Shown here: positions 8,096 to 16,588 of the stretch, one piece after another
Position numbering within the stretch: position 1 is the stretch's first letter
Layout of the letters: every line of letters starts with the position of its first letter
Assembly (NCBI GenBank): GCA_963726065.1
Contig: CAVSAU010000013.1
Coordinates: 248,001 to 312,000, forward strand
Reading direction: 5' to 3'
Source of the DNA: Neomesorhizobium sp963726065
GTDB lineage: Bacteria; Pseudomonadota; Alphaproteobacteria; Rhizobiales; Rhizobiaceae
DNA: 64,000 bases
The notes under the pieces: generated by a model
Told to the model about the DNA's origin: nothing
Database searches by the model: none
Seen by the model: only the letters and a program-made list of their open reading frames with translations
Program-made: the position numbers and the translations under genes

Positions 8096-9379
8096 TCAGA
8101 AACGTTCTCCAGCCAGATGCGCGACCTGCGCGCCGGCTTCGTAGTAGGCTTCCCTGAAGGGGCGAAAAGACGTTTCCCGTAACTCGCTCAACGGCAGCGG
8201 CATCTCGGCTTCGGTCTTTTCGCCAAGGATGAGCTGGGCTAATTCGCGGCCGAACACGGTGCCCGGCGAGATGCCACGTCCGTTGTAGCCGGAGAAGCCG
8301 ACCGCGTTCGGGCCGAACTTATGGAAGCGCGGCAGCGCATCCGCCGTCATGCCGATCTGGCCGTACCATTCATGCTCGAACGCGACGGCGCCAAGCTGCG
8401 GATAGAGCTTCGCCAGCGCACGGCGGGCCCATGCCTTGTGAATGACTGTCCCGGTGTTGCGCAACGCGCCGACACTGCCGAAAACCAGCCGTCCCGCCTG
8501 GTCCAGCCTGAACGACGAAAGGATCGTCTTTGTGTCCCACACCCCCTCGCGCCCGGGCAGCATCGATTTCAGAAGTTCGGCGCCAAGCGGCCTCGTGGCG
8601 AGATTGAAATAGGGCAAATGCACCTGTTCGGTGCGGACAGTTCGCCAGGGACCGGTGCCGTATGCGTCGGTGGCGACCACCACCCAAGCGGCGTCGACCG
8701 CGCCGGACGCGGTGCGGACCTTCCATCGCTCGCCGTTGCGGTCAGCGGCAATGACCGGACTGTCCGTGTGGAACGCCGCTCCCGCCGCGATTGCCGCGCG
8801 GGCAAGGCCGCGCGCATAGGCGAGCGGCTGTAAGGTGCCGGCGCGCAGATCGAGCAGCGATCCGGCATAGGCCGAGGTGCCCAGCCGTTGCGCCGTTTCA
8901 GCGGCGTCGAGAACGTGGACCGGCGCGCCACGTCGCTGCCATTGCGCCTCGCGCTCGCTGATTTCCTTCAACCCCTCGGGGCCGACGGCACAGTGAAGCG
9001 TACCATTGCGCTCCAGTTCGCAGGCGATGCCATGCCGGTCGATAAGCGCCATCACCAGCGACGGGCCCTCGCCAAGAAGCTGCAGCAGCCGCTCCCCATG
9101 AACCGGACCCAATGTTGCCGACAGGTCGTCCGGCATCACCCAGAGGCCCGCGTTGATCAGTCCTACATTGCGACCGGCGCCGCCGAAGCCTATTTCGCGG
9201 CCTTCCAAGAGCACAACGCGACGACCGGCTTCCGCCAAATGTAGCGCGCAAGACATGCCTGTGTAGCCGCCGCCGACAACGACTACGTCTGCAGACACGT
9301 CCCCTTGAAGTGGATGGGTCGGCGGCGCGGCCGGCGCCGTCGCCTCCCAAAGCCCGTGCGAGCGCGGATTGCCGAGCAT
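8096..9379 (-). CDS. amaA: FAD-dependent oxidase, L-pipecolate oxidase (AmaA)-like
   Basis: A 427-residue protein of the DadA/glycine oxidase family. The Rossmann motif DVVVVGGGYTGMSCALHL (about residues 30-47) binds FAD, followed by LLEGREIGFGGAGRNVGLIN. Near the C-terminus GYNGRGISPGTVFGRELA completes the FAD site. AmaA of Pseudomonas putida oxidises L-pipecolate to piperideine-6-carboxylate, the cyclic form of 2-aminoadipate semialdehyde; length and linkage to the amaB-like dehydrogenase here support that role, though the substrate is inferred. The start at 9379 overlaps the aminotransferase stop (TGATG). This gene appears free of frameshifts, unlike its neighbours. Confidence 0.75.
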   Translation of the reverse strand: MLGNPRSHGLWEATAPAAPPTHPLQGDVSADVVVVGGGYTGMSCALHLAEAGRRVVLLEGREIGFGGAGRNVGLINAGLWVMPDDLSATLGPVHGERLLQLLGEGPSLVMALIDRHGIACELERNGTLHCAVGPEGLKEISEREAQWQRRGAPVHVLDAAETAQRLGTSAYAGSLLDLRAGTLQPLAYARGLARAAIAAGAAFHTDSPVIAADRNGERWKVRTASGAVDAAWVVVATDAYGTGPWRTVRTEQVHLPYFNLATRPLGAELLKSMLPGREGVWDTKTILSSFRLDQAGRLVFGSVGALRNTGTVIHKAWARRALAKLYPQLGAVAFEHEWYGQIGMTADALPRFHKFGPNAVGFSGYNGRGISPGTVFGRELAQLILGEKTEAEMPLPLSELRETSFRPFREAYYEAGAQVAHLAGERF

Positions 9380-10624
9380 CAGACCTCCGTTTCGCCCAGC
9401 CTGGTACATGCGGCGGAAATGCGCTCCATTGCTTCCCGCAGTTCGGCTTCTGACGTCGCGTAGGAAATGCGGAAGAACGGCGAGAGGCCGAAGGCCGAAC
9501 CGGGCACGACGGCGACGTGGGCGTCGTCGAGCAGATAGGCGCAGAAATCCGTGTCTGTCTCGATCCGTTTTCCCGATGGCGTCACCTTGCCGAGCACGCC
9601 GGCGCATCCCGAGAAAGTGTAGAACGCGCCTTCTGGCGTGCGGCAATCCAGGCCGTCGATGGCATTGAGGCGGCTGACGACGAGATCGCGGCGATGCTGG
9701 AAGCTGGCGGCGCGCTGCCTGAGAAAATCCTGAGGACCGGTGAGTGCGGCGAGCGCGGCGGCCTGGCTGACCGAAGACGGGCAGGAGGTCGACTGGCTCT
9801 GCACCACGGCCATTGCCTTGATGAGTTCGCGCGGGCCGCCGGCATAGCCGATGCGCCAGCCGGTCATGGCATAGGCCTTGGAGACGCCGTTGACGGTCAG
9901 CGTCCGATTCCTGAGCCCGGGCTCAAGCGCTGCCGGTGTAACAAAGCCGAAGCCGTCATAGACGATGTGCTCGTACATGTCGTCGACCATGAGCCAGACG
10001 TGCGGGTACTTGAGCAAGCACGTCGAGCAGCGGCCGGTAGTCGGCGGCGCTGTAGGCGGCGCCCGACGGATTCGACGGCGAGTTCAAAAGCACCCAGCGG
10101 GTCTTCGGGGTGATCGCTGCCTCCAGCTTCTCGGCGGTCAGCCGGAAGCCCGCCGACGCATCGCATGTGATCAGGACCGGATTGCCTTCGCAGATCTGAA
10201 CGATGTCCGAATAGGACGTCCAGTAGGGCGTCGGGATGATCACCTCGTCGCCGGGATCGATCGTCGCCATCATGGCGTTGAACAGATATCTGCTTGGCGC
10301 CGGCGGCGACGGTGATCTCGTCCAGGGCGTAGGAGAGGCCGTTTTCATGGCTGAACTTTTCGCGGATCGCCGCCTTCAGCGCCGGTGTGCCGTCGAGCGC
10401 GGTGTATTTGGTTTGACCGCGCTCGATGGCCTGCCACGCCGCCTGCTTCACATAATCGGGCGTATCGAAATCGGGCTCGCCGGCGCCAAGGATGATCACG
10501 GGTTTGCCTTCGCGCTTCATGGCCTGTGCCCGCGCGCCGATCTTCAGGATTTCGGAGACCCCTATCGATGAGATGCGCGATGCCGGGACGAAGGCTTGCC
10601 GTCGATCTTGATGCCGATGTTCAT
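9379..10624 (-). CDS. Class I aminotransferase, probable 2-aminoadipate transaminase (frameshifted)
   Basis: A PLP aminotransferase of the AspB type. The N-terminus (RISSIGVSEILKIGARAQAM), GAGEPDFDTPDYV, the ITVAAGAKQ block, LLNSPSNPSGAAYS, MVDDMYEHIVYDG and the Schiff-base region NGVSKAYAMTGWRIGYAGG are all present but in different frames. Breaks lie near 10595 (one base missing: AAGCCTTC for AAGGCCTTC), near 10285 and near 10020. The restored length is about 400 residues from ATG 10624. Its position between the AmaB-like dehydrogenase and the AmaA-like oxidase suggests conversion of 2-aminoadipate to 2-oxoadipate; general aspartate transaminase activity cannot be excluded. Confidence 0.85.
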
Positions 10625-10636
10625 TGCCCGCAATCC

Positions 10637-12172
10637 TCACTCGATGTCGAAGGAGACGCCCTGGGCCAGCGGCAGCGCCTTGGAGTAGTTCACCGTGTTG
10701 GTGGCGCGGCGCATATAGGCCTTCCACGCGTCCGAGCCGCTCTCGCGGCCGCCGCCGGTTTCCTTCTCGCCACCGAACGCGCCGCCGATCTCGGCACCCG
10801 AGGTGCCGATGTTGACGTTGGCGATGCCGCAGTCGGAGCCGTCGACCGAGAGGAAGCGCTCGGCCTCCTGCAGGTCGAGCGTGAAGATCGACGAGGACAG
10901 GCCGGCGCCGACCGCATTGTGGTCGGCAACGCCTGCGTCGAAGTCGGAATACTTCATCACGTAGAGGATCGGCGCGAAGGTCTCTTCCAGCACCGGGCCT
11001 TCCTGCTTCGGCATCTCGACCAGCGCCGGCTTGACATAATAGGCGTCGGCATGGCCGTGCGTCGACGCGGCTCGCCGCCGGTGACCTTGCCGCCATGCGC
11101 CTCGGCTTCGCTTCAGCGCCTTCTGCATGCCGTCGAAGGCGGCCTTGTCGATCAGCGGGCCGACCAGGGCGGCGGTCTCCAGCGGGTTGCCGACCGAGAC
11201 GCTCTCATAGGCCTTCTTCAGGCGCGGAACGAGCGTGTCGTAGACGCTGTCATGCACGAACAGGCGGCGCAGCGTCGTGCAGCGCTGGCCGGCCGTGCCC
11301 ATCGCGCCGAAGGCGATGGCGCGCAGCGCCATGTCGAGATCGGCCGATGGGCAGACGATGCCGGCATTGTTGCCGCCGAGTTCCAGGATGGCGCGGGCGA
11401 AGCGCTTGGCAAGCCGCGGGCCGACATCGCGGCCCATGCGGGTCGAGCCGGTGGCCGAGACCAGCGGCACCTTCGGATGGTCGACCAGCACCTCGCCGAT
11501 GGCGCGGTCGCCGATCAGCACCTGCGACAGGCCTTCCGGCGCATCGCCGAAGCGCTTGACGGCCCGCTCGAAGATCGCCTGGCAGGCAAGCGCGGTCAGC
11601 GGCGTCTTTTCCGACGGCTTCCAGACCACGGAATTGCCGCAGACCAGCGCCAGCGCCGCGTTCCACGACCAGACCGCAACCGGGAAGTTGAAGGCCGAGA
11701 TGACGCCGACGACGCCGAGCGGATGCCAGGTTTCCATCATGCGGTGGCCGGGACGCTCGGTGGCGATGGTCAGGCCGTAGAGCTGGCGCGACAGGCCGAC
11801 GGCGAAATCGCAGATGTCGATCATTTCCTGCACTTCGCCGAGACCCTCGGACGGGATCTTGCCGGCCTCGATCGACACCAGCCGGCCGAGCTCGGCCTTG
11901 TGGGCGCGCAGTTCCTCGCCGAGCAGCCGCACCAGTTCGCCGCGCTTCGGCGCCGGCACCAGCCGCCAGGCGCGGAACGCCGCATCGGCCTCCTCGATGG
12001 CGCGGCCGCACCCGCAGCCGTCATCGTCGCCACGCTCGGCGATCTCTCGCCGGTCACCGGGCTCGATCGCCGCCATGTCGCCGGCGGCATAGGCACTCTC
12101 GTCAACACCAAGCGCGGACAGAAGCCCACGCGCCTCGGCAACAATGTCCAACCGCTTCGTCGATACGTTCAT
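10637..12172 (-). CDS. amaB: 2-Aminoadipate-6-semialdehyde dehydrogenase (AmaB)-like aldehyde dehydrogenase
   Basis: An NAD(P)-dependent aldehyde dehydrogenase of the ALDH7 (antiquitin) type, about 510 residues. The cofactor-binding AFNFPVAVWSWN, the general-base glutamate in LELGGNN and the catalytic cysteine in GQRCTTLRR are visible, and the C-terminus GGEKETGGGRESGSDAWK is characteristic of AASADH/antiquitin. The start at 12172 (MNVSTKRLDI) follows AGGAATTCC. Two pairs of compensating frameshifts scramble short stretches (about 12000-12050 and 11055-11100), leaving the frame open overall. Expected reaction: 2-aminoadipate semialdehyde to 2-aminoadipate in lysine breakdown. Confidence 0.88.
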   Translation of the reverse strand: MNVSTKRLDIVAEARGLLSALGVDESAYAAGDMAAIEPGDRREIAERGDDDGCGCGRAIEEADAAFRAWRLVPAPKRGELVRLLGEELRAHKAELGRLVSIEAGKIPSEGLGEVQEMIDICDFAVGLSRQLYGLTIATERPGHRMMETWHPLGVVGVISAFNFPVAVWSWNAALALVCGNSVVWKPSEKTPLTALACQAIFERAVKRFGDAPEGLSQVLIGDRAIGEVLVDHPKVPLVSATGSTRMGRDVGPRLAKRFARAILELGGNNAGIVCPSADLDMALRAIAFGAMGTAGQRCTTLRRLFVHDSVYDTLVPRLKKAYESVSVGNPLETAALVGPLIDKAAFDGMQKALKRSRGAWRQGHRRRAASTHGHADAYYVKPALVEMPKQEGPVLEETFAPILYVMKYSDFDAGVADHNAVGAGLSSSIFTLDLQEAERFLSVDGSDCGIANVNIGTSGAEIGGAFGGEKETGGGRESGSDAWKAYMRRATNTVNYSKALPLAQGVSFDIE

Positions 12173-12243
12173 CTGGAATTCCTGTTCAATCTCTAGAGCC
12201 TGTTCCATTCCAATTGGACCGGATGGCCTCTATCTCATTGTTG

Positions 12244-12291
12244 GAGCATGATCTTTTCCGAAAACCGGTTCCACTTTTCGGGATCATGCTC
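12244..12291. repeat. Rhizobial palindromic intergenic repeat, possible terminator
   Basis: A near-perfect palindrome: GAGCATGATC TTTTCCGAAAA on one side and TTTTCGG GATCATGCTC on the other, around CCGGTTCCAC. I recognise this as a palindrome scattered through intergenic regions of Mesorhizobium and related genomes. Here it touches the stop codon of the D-2-hydroxyglutarate dehydrogenase gene and precedes the amaB-like gene, where it could end or attenuate transcription. No second copy was noticed in this window. Confidence 0.75.
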
Positions 12292-13711
12292 TATCCGAAA
12301 CGGACAGCGCCGAGGCGCCCCGGCGAGGTCAGCCGTTTCAGACCTGCGGCAAGGTCCTTGTTCTTCTGTCGCGTATAACGGTCGTAATAGGCCTGGTTCT
12401 TCCGGCCGATGCCATGTTCGGCGCTGAAGCTACCGTGGAATGTCTCTACCGCCACGGCAAAAACCCAGTCGCGCAGCCGCTGCTCGAAATCTTCATCATG
12501 GGAGGCGGATCCTGTCGACAACAAGATTGAAATGCACGCCGCCATCGCCGATGTGGCCGAAGTCGCAGACGCTGACGCCGGGAAACCGTGCCGGCATCTC
12601 GGCCTTCATATGGTCGCAGAAGGCCATGATGTCACCCCGGCGGAACGACAGGTCGAAGGCGATCAGCCGGCCCAGATGCTTGACACCTTCAGAAAGCGCG
12701 TGGCGCAGGGCCCACATCTCGTGTGCCGGCCCGACGAAGGCATCGGCAAGGGCGCCGTCCTTGCCAGAGATCGGCAAGCACGGTCTCCAGAACCGCGTCC
12801 AGGGGCTGTTCACCCTCGCGCGGCGTCCAGCTGCGTGAGATCTCGGCGAGGATCACGTAGTCCGGGATGTTGCCGCCCTGGAACGGGTTCCTCAGCGACG
12901 GAACATGCGAAAGAGCAGCGCAGACGGCATTCTTAGACATGCCTTCAAACGCCGAGAGATAGGCAGCCGAGACGCTCCTCCATCGCACGCAGCAACGGCA
13001 TGACATCGTCGCCGCTTGCGCGGCACCAGATAGGCCGTGGCAACCTGGCGCGGCAGCGGCTCCAGATTGAGCACACATTCGGTGACGATACCGAAAGCGC
13101 CGGACGTGCCGATGAAAAGCTGCTTCCAGTCGACGCCGGTGTTGTTCTTGCGCAGCCCGGACATCAGATCGAGCACGGTGCCTTGTTCGTCCGCCAGCAC
13201 CACTTTGACGCCGAGCGTATTGCGGCGCACGTCACCGTAGCGCAGGAAGCGCGAGCCGCCGGTGTTGGTGGCCAGCATGCCGCCGACGCGCGGATCGGCG
13301 CCGAGGTCGATCGGGAAGAACAGCCCTGTCCTGCTCCAGCCGCGCATTGACGTCCGAAAGCCGGAACCCGGCGTCGAGCGCGCAGCGAGCGGTTGTCGAT
13401 ATCGAGCTCGAAGCCCTGGGTCATCCGGTCGAGGCTGAGCACCGCCTGCGATCCGGTCGCCATCCGGCGTCGAGCCGGACACCAGTCCGGTGTTGCCCGA
13501 TTGCGGCACCAGCGCGATGCCCTCGCGCACGCAATAGGCGACAGCATGCCGAGACCTCCTCGGTCGTCGCGCGGCCGCAGCACGAAAGCGGCGCGGCCCT
13601 GATCGTAGCGCGCGCCGGTCTCGTACGCCGCCATATCGACGGCATCGGCGACGATACCGCCTGTCACCGAGGATGTCGCCCAGTGCCGCTATGTGCCGCT
13701 GCGTCGATCAT
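12291..13711 (-). CDS. FAD-linked oxidase, probable D-2-hydroxyglutarate dehydrogenase (frameshifted)
   Basis: A member of the VAO/GlcD-type flavoproteins, about 470 residues when restored. The N-terminal FAD domain shows VPQSGNTGLVSG, then DLGADPRVGGMLATNTGGSRFLRYGDVR and GTSGAFGIVTECVLNLEPLP; the C-terminal FAD-oxidase domain shows FGHIGDGGVHFN with the metal-binding histidines and SAEHGIGRKNQAYYDRY. Several frameshifts (near 13690, 13530, 13370, 12970, 12800, 12520) break the frame. The ATG at 13711 has CTCAGGA upstream and lies 36 bases after hglS. Paired with HglS, it should oxidise D-2-hydroxyglutarate to 2-oxoglutarate; D-lactate or glycolate dehydrogenase are the family alternatives. 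Confidence 0.82.
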
Positions 13712-13747
13712 TCCTGAGCTTGCCTACTCCGCGACGCGTTGTCGCAT

Positions 13748-15135
13748 TCAACTGGCGAAGGCATCTGTCAATCGACGCCTGTTCGATCGCTGGCATAGTG
13801 CGTCGAACTCGTCGAGCACGGTGGCACCGAGATCGGTCTCGAAACGCTGCTGGTTCGGGCTTGCGACAAATTCCTGGGCGGCTTCGTCGCCGAGATTGGA
13901 CTGGAAGATGCCGGCGGCGCTGACCGGCAGGAAGTCCTCGTAGACGATCGGGTCGAAGCTGCACGAGACCTTCCGCGATCAGGCGGTCGAAATCGCCGGC
14001 GTCGAGCTTGCCTGGCAGCTCCGCGCCCTTGGCGGTCAGCGAATAGGTGAAATAGCCGAGGCCGGCAGCGCGGATGCCCTCCCAGTGTCGGGGAAAGCCT
14101 CGAACACTTTCGAGAGCGCGGCCACGTAGTCGGCGGCGTTCGAGCCGTCGGCCGCCGGCCGGGCGATCTTGCGGGTTTCGTCCAGCAGCCGTCGTAGAGC
14201 GCCCGGCCCTTCGGCGTCAGCGCAATGCCGCGCTGCTCGATCTCGCCGAAGCGGGCCGTGTGCGAGCCCGTCGTCCAGCCGCCATCCGCCGATTGGAACG
14301 ACACCGGCTCTTCCAGCGCCTTGAACGAGGTCTGGCGCAACAGGATCGGGCATTTGCGCGGTCGGCGGGCCTTCGACAATCGCCTTGGCTGCGATGCCCC
14401 GCGCCGGCATGCCGGCCTGCACGGCGTCGATGTCCAGCGTGCGCGGCGTCAGGTGGTTGATATGCGGCCCCTTGAAGGAAACGACGTCGGCGATCAGCCG
14501 GTGCGCCTGATGCAGCCGCTGATACATTTCGGGGCTGACACTGGCCCGGTCATGCCAACGGAAGGTCTCGAGGATTTCCGCGACGAAACGGTCGGCGTCG
14601 GCGCCGTCAAGCCCAGCCTTGCCTTTCGGCCTTTGCCGTCAGTTCGACAGCGGCGTCCGTGAAGATGCGGCGAGCTCGACAGAATGCACTCCACTTCCCC
14701 GCGCAGCGTTTCATCGTCGATCAGGTCGAGACGCAGCAGCGAGGTGAAGACACGGAACGGGTTACGGCTGAGCGCCTCGTCGCCGACCGGGCGGAAGGCC
14801 GTCGAATGAACCGGCACGCCGGCGGTGCTCAAATCGTAATAGCCGACCGGAAACATGCCCATGACGGCAAAGACCCGGCGCATCATCGAAAAGCTCGGCC
14901 CGGCGTGCCCAGCCGGATCGCGCCATGGCGCTCTTCGGAAATGCGGTCGAGCGAATCCGTCGCCTCGAGGCGCCGCCGAAGCACGGGATCGGCCCCGAGC
15001 GTTTCTGCATTCACGTCGGCCACCAGATCCATCAGGGTGCCGTAGGCTGGAACTTCGGTCCGGTACATCGCCGACATCGCCGCCGAAAAGGCGGAACGGA
15101 TATCGTCCGGTGAAACGAAAACGGCTGTCTTTCAT
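13748..15135 (-). CDS. hglS: DUF1338 protein, 2-oxoadipate dioxygenase/decarboxylase HglS (frameshifted)
   Basis: HglS is a non-heme iron enzyme of the DUF1338 family that converts 2-oxoadipate to D-2-hydroxyglutarate in bacterial lysine catabolism. Diagnostic stretches are EVPAYGTLMDLVADVN near the N-terminus, SERRHGAIRLGT-like sequence, GYYDLSTAGVPVHSTAFRPV, FKGPHINHLTPRTLDID, and the C-terminal ETDLGATVLDEFDALCQRS. At least six frameshifts occur; the first, near 15117, is one extra T after ATGAAAGACAGCCG. The restored length of about 460 residues matches the family. It is first in the minus-strand run and is divergent from a LysR regulator, as around the P. putida homologue, where amaA, amaB and a lysR gene lie nearby. 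Confidence 0.88.
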
Positions 15136-15247
15136 GGTGCGCTGCCCTGCCGATGAAAAATTGCAGATCATTCTCACGTAAAAGATGATAGCGGAATAGA
15201 AGCGACAGGGATCGCGATGTTTTCTAATGGGTTGATGCGAGGCTGGA

Positions 15248-16154
15248 ATGAAGTTCAGCAGGAAATTGATGCCCGACCTGGTCTCGGTGCAGGCATTCGA
15301 ATGCGCGGCACGGCATGGCAGTTTCACGCGCGCCGCCGGCGAATTGAACCTGACGCAGAGCGCCGTCAGCCGCCAGGTGAAGGATCTGGAAGGCCAGCTC
15401 GGCATGCTGCTTTTCGAACGGATACGGCAGCGTGTCGTGCTGTCCGAGGCCGGCCAGCAATTCCTGCCGGAGGTGCGCAAGCTTCTGCTGCAAACCGAAG
15501 AAACGATGCTGCGGGCGATGTCGTCGGCCGACGCGCGGCTCAGCCTCAGCATCGCCATCGTTGCCGACCTTCGGCAGCCGCTGGCTCAGCGCCGCGCTTG
15601 CCCGATTTCCTGCGCCTCCACCCGGGCACCGTCCTCAATGTCGCTTCGCGCTCTGCGCCGTTCGATTTCGAGGAACAGAGTTTCGACCTCGCCATCCACT
15701 ACGGGCAGCCGGTCTGGGCGCATGGCATCTGCACCTATCTGTGCAGCGAGATCGATCCTGCCGGTGGCGAGCCGGCGCGCTGGCCGTGGCCTCCGCGATC
15801 GAACGCGCTCGGACTTGCTGGAAACAACCCCTGCTCCATCTCGCAACGCGCCCGAAACTCTGGTCGCACTGGTTCGAGCGCGCTGGACTGGCCGGCGACA
15901 AGGCCTATCGGGGCCATCGCTTCGACCAGTTCTCGATGATCATCGAGGCGGCGGTGGCGGGCCTCGGCTATGCGCTTTTGCCACGCTATCTCATCGAGCA
16001 GGAACTGCGCTCCGGCGAGTTGCAGGTCGTGCTCGACCTGCCGATGCAGACGGAGAATAGCTACTATGTGGTCGTGCCAGAAGCGAAGAGCACAAATCCG
16101 CTGGGGCAGGATTTCACCGCATGGATCCTGGGACAGGTGTCGAATACGGCCTGA
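15248..16154 (+). CDS. LysR-type regulator of the lysine-catabolic genes (frameshifted)
   Basis: The N-terminal winged helix is clear: DLVSVQAFECAARHGSFTRAA, then NLTQSAVSRQVKDLEGQLGM, with LFER and LSEAGQQFLP. The effector domain continues after breaks near 15595, 15770 and 15830, with FDLAIHYGQPVWAHGICTYL, FDQFSMIIEAAVAGLGYALL and a normal end at 16154; restored length is about 302 residues. It is transcribed away from hglS across about 110 bases that contain an AT-rich stretch. By position it most likely controls the lysine genes; the effector is unknown. Confidence 0.88.
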
Positions 16155-16257
16155 CGGCTCGTTACCTGAAATTTGACAGGTTGCCTCGCCTGCATCATTT
16201 TCTCCACGTCGGCGGTATGGCGTTCTAGCCAACCTGCGGCGCGGATGGAGTTTCGGC

Positions 16258-16509
16258 ATGAGCGACGTGCACCGGACCCAAGCGAAAGCGGTGAAGCGGC
16301 AGATAGCAGCGCGCAAGGCGGTGAAATCGTCGCTTGAGCGCCACAAGCTGGTCATCGCCCACAAACGCCACTCCAGCGACGGCATGTCGGCGCGGGTGCT
16401 GTTCGACGGCGAATATTATGATGTGAATGCACGGTCGCTGGCCATGCTACAGGCGGGAAAGACGCCTGGTGAACTTGGCCTCGAACCTTATGCGGGCGAC
16501 GGCGAGTAG
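16258..16509 (+). CDS. Small conserved-looking protein of unknown function
   Basis: An 83-residue ORF with a basic N-terminal half (VKRQIAARKAVKSSLERHKL) and an acidic C-terminus. It has no signal peptide or membrane segment. The ATG at 16258 is preceded by GGAGTTTCGGC. It stands alone between the LysR gene and ligD, on the same strand. I do not recognise the family; basic composition and a helical first half would fit a nucleic-acid-associated protein, but this is only inference. Confidence 0.55.
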   Translation: MSDVHRTQAKAVKRQIAARKAVKSSLERHKLVIAHKRHSSDGMSARVLFDGEYYDVNARSLAMLQAGKTPGELGLEPYAGDGE

Positions 16510-16588
16510 CGCCATCGAGAGCGACGCGGCGACGGTTCCCAGACAGCTCCCTTTGCCATATCCGACCTGAACGGTTCCTCGCTACCAG

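Noticed and set aside
10526..12196. A 556-codon open frame on the plus strand
   Set aside because: Antisense to the aldehyde dehydrogenase, which has its catalytic motifs; the plus-strand product resembles no family.
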